A DNA stretch of 64,000 bases from Halobacillus halophilus DSM 2266 (GTDB lineage: Bacteria; Bacillota; Bacilli; Bacillales; Halobacillaceae), in NCBI RefSeq assembly GCF_000284515.1, contig NC_017668.1:682001-746000 (forward strand). The letters are read 5' to 3'. The position numbers and the translations under genes were made by a program. The notes beneath the pieces are model-generated. The model saw only the letters and a program-made list of their open reading frames with translations. It had not been told where the DNA came from and made no database searches. Shown here piece by piece: positions 1-7,829 of this stretch; positions within the stretch are counted from its first letter, which is position 1, and every line of letters begins with the position of its first letter.

Positions 1-2
1 TA

Positions 3-377
3 GCAAAGGAGGAAGATGTCAGCATTGAAACAATTCAAGGCGACTTAACCAAAATGGAAATGGAACCTGAGCAATTTGATGCTGCCATTATGGTATTTGG
101 TCACGTGCCGAAACCGGATCAATCGTTTCTGATGGAACAAATGATCCGGTCTGTAAAACCGGGAGGACATATCCTCTTTGAAGTTTATTCTGAAAACCAA
201 TTAGCCTATGGAACAGGCGGACCCAAATCAACGGAGATGCTATATGCCGCAGAAGATGTCCTTAGTTGGATCAAGGATTATAAATGTCTTCATTTTTATT
301 ACGGAGAGGCTGAACGGAACGAAGGGGAGCGGCATAACGGCGTCGGTCATGTGATACAAGGCTTGATCCAAAAATAA
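3..377 (+). CDS. Class I SAM-dependent methyltransferase, C-terminal part
   Basis: The reading frame is open from the left window edge, so this gene is cut at its 5' end and only about 124 codons are seen. The visible part holds the second half of a Rossmann-type methyltransferase: an acidic GDLTKM strand end, then FDAAIMVFGHVP (motif IV region), then SVKPGGHILFEVYS (motif VI, the usual KPGG turn before the last strands). The internal ATG at 54 lies inside the fold and is not the start. The substrate cannot be deduced. A weak inverted repeat at about 376-418 (ATGAAC/GTTCAT) separates it from the convergent transporter gene. Confidence 0.75.
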   Translation, partial: AKEEDVSIETIQGDLTKMEMEPEQFDAAIMVFGHVPKPDQSFLMEQMIRSVKPGGHILFEVYSENQLAYGTGGPKSTEMLYAAEDVLSWIKDYKCLHFYYGEAERNEGERHNGVGHVIQGLIQK

Positions 378-421
378 ATGAACTTAAGTAATGAAGATAA
401 GAACTCAATAGGTTCATTCGT

Positions 422-1384
422 TTATTCATCGCGCAGCAAAACGCGTGGCACAAAGCGAATATAGATCAGTTCGCTAAGTAGTTCTACGATGGTTTGGGTA
501 ATGATCACAGCCGCCACCATACTCCCTATCTCTGGTAATGAAAAGGCGAGGGGAAGCACAACTAAAGAGTTCCTGGTAGAGCTGCTGAAAATAAGGGTGC
601 GACCTGATTTCGTATCTAATTTAAACCAATTCGCTGCGAACTTAGACAGGAAGGGCATAATGATCATGAAAGCCACGTAAAGAGGGATAACTTTCACAAC
701 ATCGTCTGCATAGGCCGGTAATTTTGGTAATTGAGAAGCCGCAACTGCAAAAAGCGTGAAAGCCATAAACGGAACAGGAAGCCAGGCTGAACCATTTAAA
801 ATCTTTGCCCCTATGCGGTATCTCTTAGCTGCCAATTGGAAACAGACTGCGGTGATAAGAGGAATGAAAATGAGTCCAAAAAAGGCTTGCAGGAAGGGGG
901 AAGGATCTACGATTCCTGCTGCGTCCCTTCCCATAAACATCCATAAGTAAAAAGGTAAAAGCAATAGCTGTATGACCAGTAAAATGGGAGTAGAAGCTAA
1001 CATGAGCCTCTCATCACCCTTTCCTAGCGCAGTGAAAACAATGACATAGTCAATGCACGGCGTTAACAACACGAGATAAAATCCTATTAACAGTTCAGGA
1101 GTTTGCGGTAAAAACCGGGCCAGCAGCCAGACCACGATCGGTACCATGATAAAATTGGTCGTTAATAGAGCTTTGAGAAACTTTTTATCGCCTAGTGATT
1201 CTTTCAGGGAAGTAAGCGGAATTTGAGAAAACATACTATAGAGCAGTAAAGCTATAACAATCGAAATAATCGATTCCAGACTTTCTGCGGACCGTGGCAT
1301 AAGGAAACCGAAACCTGCCGCTGCGATCAGGAAAATAAAATAAATCCAAATTTGGTTGTCCTCAAGTTTTTCTCTAGAAAGCAG
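422..1384 (-). CDS. ACR3/ArsB-like transporter of the bile acid:sodium symporter superfamily, probable CTG start
   Basis: Hydrophobic protein with about ten membrane segments. The signature TPCIDYVIVFTALGKGD is typical of arsenite-resistance carriers of the ACR3/bile-acid symporter superfamily, so export of arsenite or a related oxyanion is the family expectation. The first ATG (1300) would start inside a membrane segment. The frame stays open upstream and encodes SREKLEDNQIWIYFIFLIAA, the usual N-terminal amphipathic stretch and first helix, so the real start must lie upstream. That stretch has no ATG, GTG or TTG; a CTG at 1384-1382 is preceded by AGAGGAG at good spacing and would give 320 residues. 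No arsR or arsC is adjacent. Start is inference, family is firm. Confidence 0.75.
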   Translation of the reverse strand: MLSREKLEDNQIWIYFIFLIAAAGFGFLMPRSAESLESIISIVIALLLYSMFSQIPLTSLKESLGDKKFLKALLTTNFIMVPIVVWLLARFLPQTPELLIGFYLVLLTPCIDYVIVFTALGKGDERLMLASTPILLVIQLLLLPFYLWMFMGRDAAGIVDPSPFLQAFFGLIFIPLITAVCFQLAAKRYRIGAKILNGSAWLPVPFMAFTLFAVAASQLPKLPAYADDVVKVIPLYVAFMIIMPFLSKFAANWFKLDTKSGRTLIFSSSTRNSLVVLPLAFSLPEIGSMVAAVIITQTIVELLSELIYIRFVPRVLLRDE

Positions 1385-1425
1385 AGGAATTCTCCTCTCT
1401 TCATTTATTAGGTTTGCTTAAAAGT

Positions 1426-1470
1426 AAAAATCAACACGGAGGTCGAGCAAAATCTCCGTGTTGATTTTTT
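1426..1470 (-). terminator. Rho-independent terminator, bidirectional shape
   Basis: A 16-base perfect stem (AAAAATCAACACGGAG with its complement) around a 12-base loop, with A and T runs on the two sides. It lies just past the stop of the DUF4317 gene and separates it from the transporter gene downstream on the same strand. Confidence 0.9.
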
Positions 1471-1487
1471 ATCTGCACCGGTAATAA

Positions 1488-2657
1488 TTAGTACTCCCCA
1501 AACGCTTCTGGAAGCATCTTAAATCCATCAATCTCTGCATCTTCTTCTACTTCAATCATAATGCAGCGTTTCCCTTTATAGTTAACCTGTCTCACATATT
1601 CCAGATCCTGAGGGCTGATGGAAATGTTAGCGATCTTTGTGTTGATCTTGATTGATTTGGTTTTATATTTAGACACAATGCTGCTTGCCTTCAGCTCATA
1701 CGTTTCGTTATCCGTGACACGCTGAAATGCGGTTTTTACTTTTTCAGAGTCGACCTTTTCTCCGCTCTGATTCAGCACGCGCTCCACGTCCTTGTAATCG
1801 AGTCTTGGCGGCTCATCCTCTTCGTTTTCCTCCACGACACGGTTGATTTCCCCGTACACACTGGCGAGAGTGGAAGGGTTAAGCTGGTCGCCGACGACAT
1901 CTTTAATAACTTCCTCGAAAACCGCCTTATCTTCTTTCGCTGTCATGATTTCTTCGCCGTTTAAGACGTCTTCAATGAAGCGGTAGTCTGGTTCATTAGC
2001 TTTACCAGAAGCGTAAAGAACGTGGTTCACATCAGAAGCCCCGTCTGTGATGGTTGGAAAAAGAAACCCGGTCATCGGGTTCTTGAGGTCAATCACAGGA
2101 TCTACCTCAATTTTATACTTGAATTCTTTCTCCACGTAGTCGAATTGGATCTCTTTTTTAGGTTCCTGCGTCTGATTGACACTGCAGAGAATAAAGGAAT
2201 TGGAATAAACCGCGTCCCGTTCACTTTCTTCTGCTTCGTCATTTCGGCGCTTTGCAGGCTTTAAGTACTCGGCGCGGATGAAAGTGATGACGACATCCTT
2301 TTCATAAGGATTGTCCCGAATCATCTTTTCGGTCATCGTAAGCATCTGTTCCTTCCAGTCCTCGAGGTTCGTGCTCAATAGCCCTTTATGTAAAATAAGC
2401 TGACTATGGTCTTCGGCTTCGCGCACGAATTTCAGTTCAAATAATTTTTCATCCAGCTGCCCGGTCAGTACCTTTTTGAAATTATTTATAAACAGCTCCT
2501 GCTGGTCCTGGTCGAGCATTTCAAACGGCTGGCTCTGGTGATGATAAATATCGGTCGTTTCCTTCATAATATATACGTTAAAAATATCTGAGATTTTCAT
2601 CAGATCGTTATCCACTTTGAACTGTCTGCGGATATCTGCAATATCTTTTTTGTCCAT
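1488..2657 (-). CDS. DUF4317 family protein
   Basis: 389 residues, soluble, acidic, no membrane segments. The N-terminus MDKKDIADIRRQFKVDND and the following KISDIFNVYIMKE are characteristic of the DUF4317 family, widespread in Firmicutes and of unknown function. The middle holds a strand-rich segment with DPVIDLKNPMTGFLFPTITDG; the C-terminal third has KTKSIKINTKIANISISPQDLEYVRQVNYKGKR, a likely DNA- or protein-binding strand pair. It appears monocistronic, with a terminator directly after the stop. No pathway can be inferred. Confidence 0.85.
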   Translation of the reverse strand: MDKKDIADIRRQFKVDNDLMKISDIFNVYIMKETTDIYHHQSQPFEMLDQDQQELFINNFKKVLTGQLDEKLFELKFVREAEDHSQLILHKGLLSTNLEDWKEQMLTMTEKMIRDNPYEKDVVITFIRAEYLKPAKRRNDEAEESERDAVYSNSFILCSVNQTQEPKKEIQFDYVEKEFKYKIEVDPVIDLKNPMTGFLFPTITDGASDVNHVLYASGKANEPDYRFIEDVLNGEEIMTAKEDKAVFEEVIKDVVGDQLNPSTLASVYGEINRVVEENEEDEPPRLDYKDVERVLNQSGEKVDSEKVKTAFQRVTDNETYELKASSIVSKYKTKSIKINTKIANISISPQDLEYVRQVNYKGKRCIMIEVEEDAEIDGFKMLPEAFGEY

Positions 2658-2780
2658 CTATCGTCCACTCCTAAGCTTATAATCCTTCTCTATTATTCTA
2701 ACATAGGGACCGTGAAAGGAATCACGCAGACGTTAGAATTTGTAGAGGGGCAGATTGATGTATGAAGAGCTTTTGAGGTG

Positions 2781-2820
2781 GAAAAAGGAAAAGACTCCTC
2801 CAAATGGAGAAGTCTTTTTA
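2781..2820 (-). terminator. Rho-independent terminator of the small basic protein gene
   Basis: Stem AAAAGACT-CTCC / GGAGAAGTCTTTT with one mismatch and a 4-base loop, followed on the minus strand by TTTTCCTTTTT. It lies immediately after the stop at 2826. Confidence 0.8.
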
Positions 2821-2825
2821 TAACA

Positions 2826-2999
2826 TTAGTTAGCCTGGTTAGGACGATGTGATTTTCTAGCGCGTTTAGCTTCCTCTTTGTGGGTTCGATTGGCTTCTGC
2901 GCTGCCGAATCCTTCTGCAAATTCTGTGTCAGCTTTCTTCGGATCAAATCCATTTTTATGCTTTTGCTCTGGATCGTTCTTCTTGGTTCTCTTCGCCAT
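2826..2999 (-). CDS. Small basic hydrophilic protein, possible spore protein
   Basis: 57 residues, no hydrophobic segment, very rich in K, R, E, N and H (MAKRTKKNDPEQKHKNGFD at the start, KRARKSHRPNQAN at the end). A central TEFAEGFGSAEAN recalls the TEFASE repeat of gamma-type small acid-soluble spore proteins, but the match is short. An excellent AAGGAGGCG ribosome binding site precedes the ATG, and a possible sigma-G promoter lies at 3023-3051. Composition, promoter type and terminator support a real gene; a spore-core role is inference. I do not recognise an established family name. Confidence 0.6.
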   Translation of the reverse strand: MAKRTKKNDPEQKHKNGFDPKKADTEFAEGFGSAEANRTHKEEAKRARKSHRPNQAN

Positions 3000-3022
3000 G
3001 AGTATCGCCTCCTTTTCGGATT

Positions 3023-3051
3023 TAGTATAAGATGCTGTGCAGAATTTATAC
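3023..3051 (-). promoter_or_regulatory. Candidate forespore (sigma-G type) promoter
   Basis: On the minus strand a GTATA -35 element (3051-3047) and a TATACTA -10 element (3029-3023) are separated by 17 bases, close to the sigma-G consensus GnATR / CATnMTA. It sits about 24 bases upstream of the ATG of the small basic protein. No sigma-A type -35 is evident at the matching place. Confidence 0.4.
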
Positions 3052-3290
3052 GAACTAAGGAGTTCAGTTTGGATAGCGCAATGGAGGAAGCTGACAGCCC
3101 AATTGAGGAAGCTAACGACGCAATTACGATATCTCCAGCGCAATTGCAGGTAAGTTTAGCAGGCTACGCCCCGATTCCGCTCGTGCATGACCCAATCCTG
3201 GCATCAATACGATGATGAAAGAGAAAAAGTTACCCAGCCTCTTTTCATTATTTTCACTCCTTAGAGGTAGAATCCCACTCCTATAAGAGA

Positions 3291-3387
3291 TATAATGTAA
3301 AAAGGATATTGGGTGCGCGAGTACTCAATCGGTTGATAGGAATAGATGGAAGAAGGGGCTCTCTCCCTTCTTCCATCTATTTTTCTT
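3291..3387 (+). promoter_or_regulatory. Leader with intrinsic terminator ahead of the helicase gene
   Basis: A TATAAT box at 3291-3296 (poor -35) is followed about 50 bases later by a strong hairpin, 3341-3381 (AATAGATGGAAGAAGGG and complement, 7-base loop), and a T-rich tail ending near 3387. The hairpin lies only about 30 bases before the helicase start on the same strand, with no plus-strand gene upstream. It is therefore either the end of a short RNA of about 85 bases or an attenuator for the helicase. The remaining 3052-3290 interval holds no gene I can support. Confidence 0.5.
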
Positions 3388-3418
3388 TGTAGCAAGGATA
3401 GAAAGGAGGGACGTACCT

Positions 3419-5614
3419 ATGACGAAGGACTTCTTTGAATTCATGGAAGAAACCACGGGTGTGCGTTTGAATGACGTGCAGAGACAAGCGGTTCTACACA
3501 CGGATGGGCCATTGCTCCTGCTTGCGTCCCCGGGTTCAGGGAAAACCACCACACTTAATATGAAAATTGGCTATTTATTACTGGAGAAAAAGGTGAGAGC
3601 GGACAGGATTATGGCGATCACATTCAGTAAAGCGTCCGCCGGGGATATGTCAGAACGTTTCGATCGGTTCTTTTCCGGCTTAACGAATGAAAAAGTTCAT
3701 TTTTCAACCATTCACAGCTTTGCCTTCCAGGTCGTTCGGGAGTATCTGCGTAAGAAAAGTCAGGATTTTCAGCTGATCGAAGGGCAGGTTCCGCAGGATG
3801 AATGGAAAAAAGGCTGGGACGGTCCAGAGGTACCCCTGCATAAGAAATTTATTTTGAAAAAGATATATGAGGATACGAACGGCACGCAAATGACGGATGA
3901 CGAGATGGACGAACTGATGACTTATATCAGCTTTGTAAAAAACCGGATGGCTTCTGGGAAGGAATTGGACAAAATCACCTGCACCGTTAAAAATGCGGTT
4001 TCCATCTATCAAGCTTATGAACGCTTCAAGAAAAATCATTCAGCGCAACTGTTACTGGATTTCGACGATATGCTGACGTATTGCTATCAGTATTTATTAG
4101 ATGATGCCGTCATTTTGTCTAAATATCAGAAGAAATTCGAGTATCTTCTAACCGATGAGAGCCAGGATAATTCCGTGGTTCAGCATGAGATTGTGAAGCT
4201 GTTATCCCAGCCGCAAAACAATCTTTGTGTGGTAGCGGATGATGACCAGTCCATCTTTATGTGGCGTGGGTCGGATGTGACGAAACTGCTGCAGTTCGAG
4301 AAGGAGTACCCTGGAGCCACGGTGATGACGATGTCGCAGAATTATCGCTCCTCACAGGAGATCGTCCAGGCTTCCAATCAGTTCATTAAGCGTAACCAGA
4401 ACCGTTATCCAAAGGAAATGTTCACGTCCAATTCATCCGATCAGCCTGTCGCTATCAAGACGATGCATCATTATGAGGATCAGTTGAAGTATGTGACAGA
4501 AGAGATAAAAAAGAGTGGAGTGAGCGAGGAAGTCGCTGTCCTCTATCGGAATAACGCTTCTGCGGTGCCGCTTGCGGATAAGCTGGATAAAGCGGGGGTC
4601 CACTTTTATATGAAAGATATTGACCCGAAGTTTTTCAAACACTGGATCGTTGAAGATATGCTGAATTTCATGCGCTTTTCTTATAATGACCGCAGAATTG
4701 ATATCCTCGAAAGAATCCATATGAAATTCAATGCCTATATATCGAAGCGGCAGATCGCCTACTTGAAGAAGATGTCGATAGAAACGTCTATTTTTGACAC
4801 GCTGCTTGAGAGTGAGCTGCCTTCCTATCAGAAGAAGGCCATTCCAAAAGCGCAGAAGCTTTTCCAATCCATCAACCAAATGCCGCCGGATCAAGCGATT
4901 CGAACGATTCGGGAAAAGCTCGGCTATGATCATGCCATTAAAAAAATGTGCGAGAAATTCGGCTTTAATGCGGAGCATCTTTTCGGCATCATCGACACGT
5001 TGGAAAAGATCGCAGAAGGACTGGGGACGTTAAAAGATTTCGCCAATCGCTTGAAGGAGCTGGAGCATCTCGTACAAACGTCTAAATTTAATAAGAATAA
5101 AAGCAATCTGACGCTCACCACTTTTCACAGTGCTAAAGGGTTGGAGTATGACAAGGTTTATATGATCGACCTCATTAATGGAGTCGTTCCGTCCCAGAAT
5201 GATATGGAGCGCTACCGTAACAAAGAGTACGGCCCTATGGAAGAAGCGGTACGTTTGTTTTATGTGGGGATGACGCGGGCCAGGACGAACCTGGAACTCC
5301 TGACGTATCACTATAAAGGCAGTGAGCGGGTGACAGAGTCGATTTTCGTAACAAACGTGAAAAAGATTGTTCAGCCCGCGGGCGAACCCTCAACCTCTAA
5401 GAAGAGTAAGTATGCCGCATCCGATTTATCGGATGAAAGTCTGCTTCAGGTCGACGATATTGATCTTGGGTTAGAGGTCATGCACAGTGCGTTTGGTCCT
5501 GGTGTGATTAAAGAGTATGGCGGAGATCAGATTGGGATTCAGTTTGAAGAGGGTGGTTACAAGGAACTGCTTTTAGACGTTTGTTTGAGTAACGGTCTGC
5601 TTAAGAAGCTGTAA
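3419..5614 (+). CDS. yjcD: UvrD/PcrA-type superfamily 1 DNA helicase, YjcD-like
   Basis: 731 residues with all SF1A motifs in order: Q-motif near residue 21, Walker A SPGSGKTT (37-44), DESQDNS (Walker B, near residue 248), VADDDQSIFMWRG (motif III), MSQNYRSS (motif IV), TTFHSAKGLEYDKVY (motif V) and FYVGMTRAR (motif VI). The final 45 residues (SAFGPGVIKEYGG to GYKELLLD) form the small KOW/Tudor-like domain found at the end of UvrD and PcrA proteins. ATP-driven 3'-5' unwinding in repair is the family role. The match in length and layout is to B. subtilis YjcD rather than to the housekeeping PcrA. A good AAAGGAGGG site precedes the ATG. Confidence 0.88.
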   Translation: MTKDFFEFMEETTGVRLNDVQRQAVLHTDGPLLLLASPGSGKTTTLNMKIGYLLLEKKVRADRIMAITFSKASAGDMSERFDRFFSGLTNEKVHFSTIHSFAFQVVREYLRKKSQDFQLIEGQVPQDEWKKGWDGPEVPLHKKFILKKIYEDTNGTQMTDDEMDELMTYISFVKNRMASGKELDKITCTVKNAVSIYQAYERFKKNHSAQLLLDFDDMLTYCYQYLLDDAVILSKYQKKFEYLLTDESQDNSVVQHEIVKLLSQPQNNLCVVADDDQSIFMWRGSDVTKLLQFEKEYPGATVMTMSQNYRSSQEIVQASNQFIKRNQNRYPKEMFTSNSSDQPVAIKTMHHYEDQLKYVTEEIKKSGVSEEVAVLYRNNASAVPLADKLDKAGVHFYMKDIDPKFFKHWIVEDMLNFMRFSYNDRRIDILERIHMKFNAYISKRQIAYLKKMSIETSIFDTLLESELPSYQKKAIPKAQKLFQSINQMPPDQAIRTIREKLGYDHAIKKMCEKFGFNAEHLFGIIDTLEKIAEGLGTLKDFANRLKELEHLVQTSKFNKNKSNLTLTTFHSAKGLEYDKVYMIDLINGVVPSQNDMERYRNKEYGPMEEAVRLFYVGMTRARTNLELLTYHYKGSERVTESIFVTNVKKIVQPAGEPSTSKKSKYAASDLSDESLLQVDDIDLGLEVMHSAFGPGVIKEYGGDQIGIQFEEGGYKELLLDVCLSNGLLKKL

Positions 5615-5752
5615 AAGGAAGGCTCGCTATACAAGGCCGGGAGTTTACCTGAAGAGAGAGGAGCTTTTAAAAAGTTCAGGGTCCATAAACTAATCATTCC
5701 TTTTCCCCTTCATCCTTCATAGGATATAAAAAGTGGATGAGAGGGGAGCTAC

Positions 5753-6121
5753 ATGTCTCAGCGAGCTCAACGAGGGAATAACCTTCTTTTTATGACAGAA
5801 CCGGCCGGGCAGACGATTGAAGCAGGGAAGACGGTAGTGGTCACAGAAATGGAAGCTGGTGGAATTCACGTTCAGCCTTTTTACACGATCCGAGTCATTG
5901 CGGGAAACCGGATTGTTTCAGAGGGATCTGTAACTCTTAAACTAATTACAAAAATTGATCAGGTTAATTTTTTAGTGCTGGATATACTTATCCTTGATCC
6001 AGGTGAACAGCTTACTCGAACTTATCATGCGCCTGGTCTCGATTTGGTCATGAAAGCAGAGGTGCCGGAAGATTCCGGGGTGAATGCGATTGATGTGGCT
6101 GTATTTGGTTTCAAATTTTAA
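5753..6121 (+). CDS. Hypothetical protein, beta-rich
   Basis: 122 residues with GAGGGGAG eight bases before the ATG and a clear terminator after it, so very probably a gene. There is no signal peptide and no cysteine. The sequence is an alternation of short hydrophobic strands and turns (AGKTVVVTEMEAGGIHVQPF, YTIRVIAGNR, VNFLVLDILIL, DPGEQLTRTYHAPG), suggesting a beta-sandwich. I do not recognise the family. It stands alone between the helicase and the DnaD-domain gene. Confidence 0.6.
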   Translation: MSQRAQRGNNLLFMTEPAGQTIEAGKTVVVTEMEAGGIHVQPFYTIRVIAGNRIVSEGSVTLKLITKIDQVNFLVLDILILDPGEQLTRTYHAPGLDLVMKAEVPEDSGVNAIDVAVFGFKF

Positions 6122-6231
6122 GATTTTCGATCCAAATTCATGGGAAGCTGGTCTAATTAGGTAGAGCGGCTTCCTTAATTACAAAAAAGTGCCCTCTACA
6201 TAAAAAAATTTAAAAATTATGAGACCGAAAC

Positions 6232-6270
6232 GCTCCTCCAAATCGATAATAGATATGGAGGAGTTTTTTT
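6232..6270 (+). terminator. Rho-independent terminator
   Basis: Stem CTCCTCCA / TGGAGGAG with a 15-base loop followed by seven T residues. It ends the transcript of the 5753 gene and lies just upstream of the DnaD-domain gene. Confidence 0.8.
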
Positions 6271-6295
6271 ATAGAAAAAGAAAGAGGCGGTACTC

Positions 6296-7114
6296 ATGAA
6301 TTATTTAAGAGAATTGAATGGATTCTTCGATCAGATTGAGCTGGATGGATTGTCAGCATCAGCGGTAGGATTGTGGTACACGATGATGCAGTTTGCCAAT
6401 AAATCAGGATGGCGGGAAGAATTTTCGGTCCCTGCATCTGCTCTTCGTCTGAAGTCAGGATTGAAAGATACAGCATTCAAACGGGCGAGGAAAGAGCTGG
6501 TTGAAAAAGGCTACATGGAGCACAGGTCCATTGATCGAAACCATGCTCCGTTTTACAAAATGATTTCGCGTGAAAGAAAAGAAGGGAGGGTGAGCATGAG
6601 CGGAGGAGCGACCCAGGCAGTGAGCGCAGAAGTGAACCAGCAAGCCAAGGCAACGGACCAAGAACCAGCCCACTTTGGCGACCACCCGGGCGACCAAGAA
6701 TCAGCCCCTTTATATAAAAGAAAAGAAAAAAGAGAAAACCATGTACTAGTAGATGATGCGGAACCGATTCAATTCTATAAGGAAAACTTTCAAAATCTCA
6801 CCCCCTATACGATCGAAAGTATTTCAAACTGGTGCGCTGTTCTATCTGAGGATCTGGTCATAGAGTCGATGAAAATGGCATTGATGCAGAATAAAATATT
6901 TTTTAAATACTGTGAGGGGATCTTGAGGAAGTGGGAACGGCTCGGTGTGAAGTCTGTGGAAGAAGTGCGTAAGCATGAAGAGGAATGGCGGTTAAAGAGA
7001 AAGGGAACACGCGACTTTGAAAAGTATGGCACGTCATTCTTGGAAGAAGACAAAAAATGGGAGGACGAAAGTGATTTTTCAAATAGTAACCCAACAGATA
7101 GGCTGTTTCTTTAA
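6296..7114 (+). CDS. DnaD-domain replication-initiation-like protein
   Basis: 272 residues. The N-terminal 90 residues form a winged-helix module (LSASAVGLWYTMMQFANKSG, then RKELVEKGYMEHR) like the N-domain of phage and plasmid replication initiators. A charged, Q/A-rich linker (about 95-155) follows, then a DnaD/DnaB_2 domain with PIQFYKENFQNLTPYTIE and KYCEGILRKWERLGVKSVEE. DnaD-type proteins help load the replicative helicase; a short copy like this is typical of prophage replication modules. No other phage gene is nearby, so it is either a domesticated or leftover phage gene. AAAGAGGCGG precedes the ATG. Confidence 0.75.
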   Translation: MNYLRELNGFFDQIELDGLSASAVGLWYTMMQFANKSGWREEFSVPASALRLKSGLKDTAFKRARKELVEKGYMEHRSIDRNHAPFYKMISRERKEGRVSMSGGATQAVSAEVNQQAKATDQEPAHFGDHPGDQESAPLYKRKEKRENHVLVDDAEPIQFYKENFQNLTPYTIESISNWCAVLSEDLVIESMKMALMQNKIFFKYCEGILRKWERLGVKSVEEVRKHEEEWRLKRKGTRDFEKYGTSFLEEDKKWEDESDFSNSNPTDRLFL

Positions 7115-7120
7115 CCACCA

Positions 7121-7745
7121 GCCTCTGTTAAAGTTCCAAGTTGATATTACAGAAAAGCTCCCGTTTGTTGAAGACTTAGTTTCGAGACATTGGAGGAGCG
7201 GAAGGTCCTCCGGGGGACGATTTCGCTTTCCGCGGGTATGTGCTGAGCTTCCTCGGGCTTAACAGCCCTGCGGGATCTCACCGATCATGTTCATCCCACA
7301 GGAGTCTCCATCGTCCCCCTCCGGACCTTGCGATATATGGAGCTCGAAACCACTTAAGACATCGTCTGCTTAATGATAAAAAGCAAGTGATTATGAGGCT
7401 ATTTTCATGCTATAGCGATGTCAAATAGCCTCTCATATAAACATTTAGGTCCCGTTAAGAATGAAGAGCATTCTCTTATAACAGGGTCCGTTATTCACCC
7501 ATGGCTGGGTTGGTGGGGAAATGGCGAGACTCCCATGGGAGAAGGGACTAGGTGAGATCCCGCAGGGAGTGAAACGAGCGAGGAAGCTCACCGTTCCCCC
7601 ATAGGAAAGCGAGTTATTTCCCCACCAACCCTTATCCATCTTACGTAACGGACCCAATTTATCTCGAAACTGAGTCTTCAACTAAACGGCCCTTTAGCTC
7701 AATAAGTCTTCCTAATATAAATCAACTCTAATGTTTAACGCAGTT
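7121..7745 (+). repeat. Composite palindromic repeat, copy E1 (A then B)
   Basis: Left arm starts CCTCTGTTAAAG and runs through AGCTCCC to GAAGACTTAGTTTCGAGA (7170-7187). Palindrome A (about 7190-7335) and palindrome B (about 7485-7657, ends GGGTCCGTT and AACGGACCC) are separated by about 140 bases of unique sequence. The right arm has TCTCGAAACTGAGTCTTC, then GGCCCTTTAGCTCAATAAG and AAATCAACTC ... GTTTAACGCAG, the inverse of the left end. The element starts 7 bases after the stop of the DnaD-domain gene. No coding sequence inside is credible; 7746-7829 is the photolyase leader. Confidence 0.85.
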
Positions 7746-7829
7746 AACAGACAAAAGGGGAACATCAATTCGTGCAATGACAGCGTCTAAATTATACAAT
7801 GGACATACTATAAACAAGGAGTGGATGGT

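Noticed and set aside
5699-5752. Sigma-K promoter (CATAGGATA) before the 5753 gene
   Set aside because: The -10-like CATAGGATA at 5718-5726 has no -35 AC element at the required spacing.
6296-7114. Prophage region around the DnaD-domain gene
   Set aside because: No integrase, structural, lysis or packaging genes are near, and the flanking genes are ordinary chromosomal ones.
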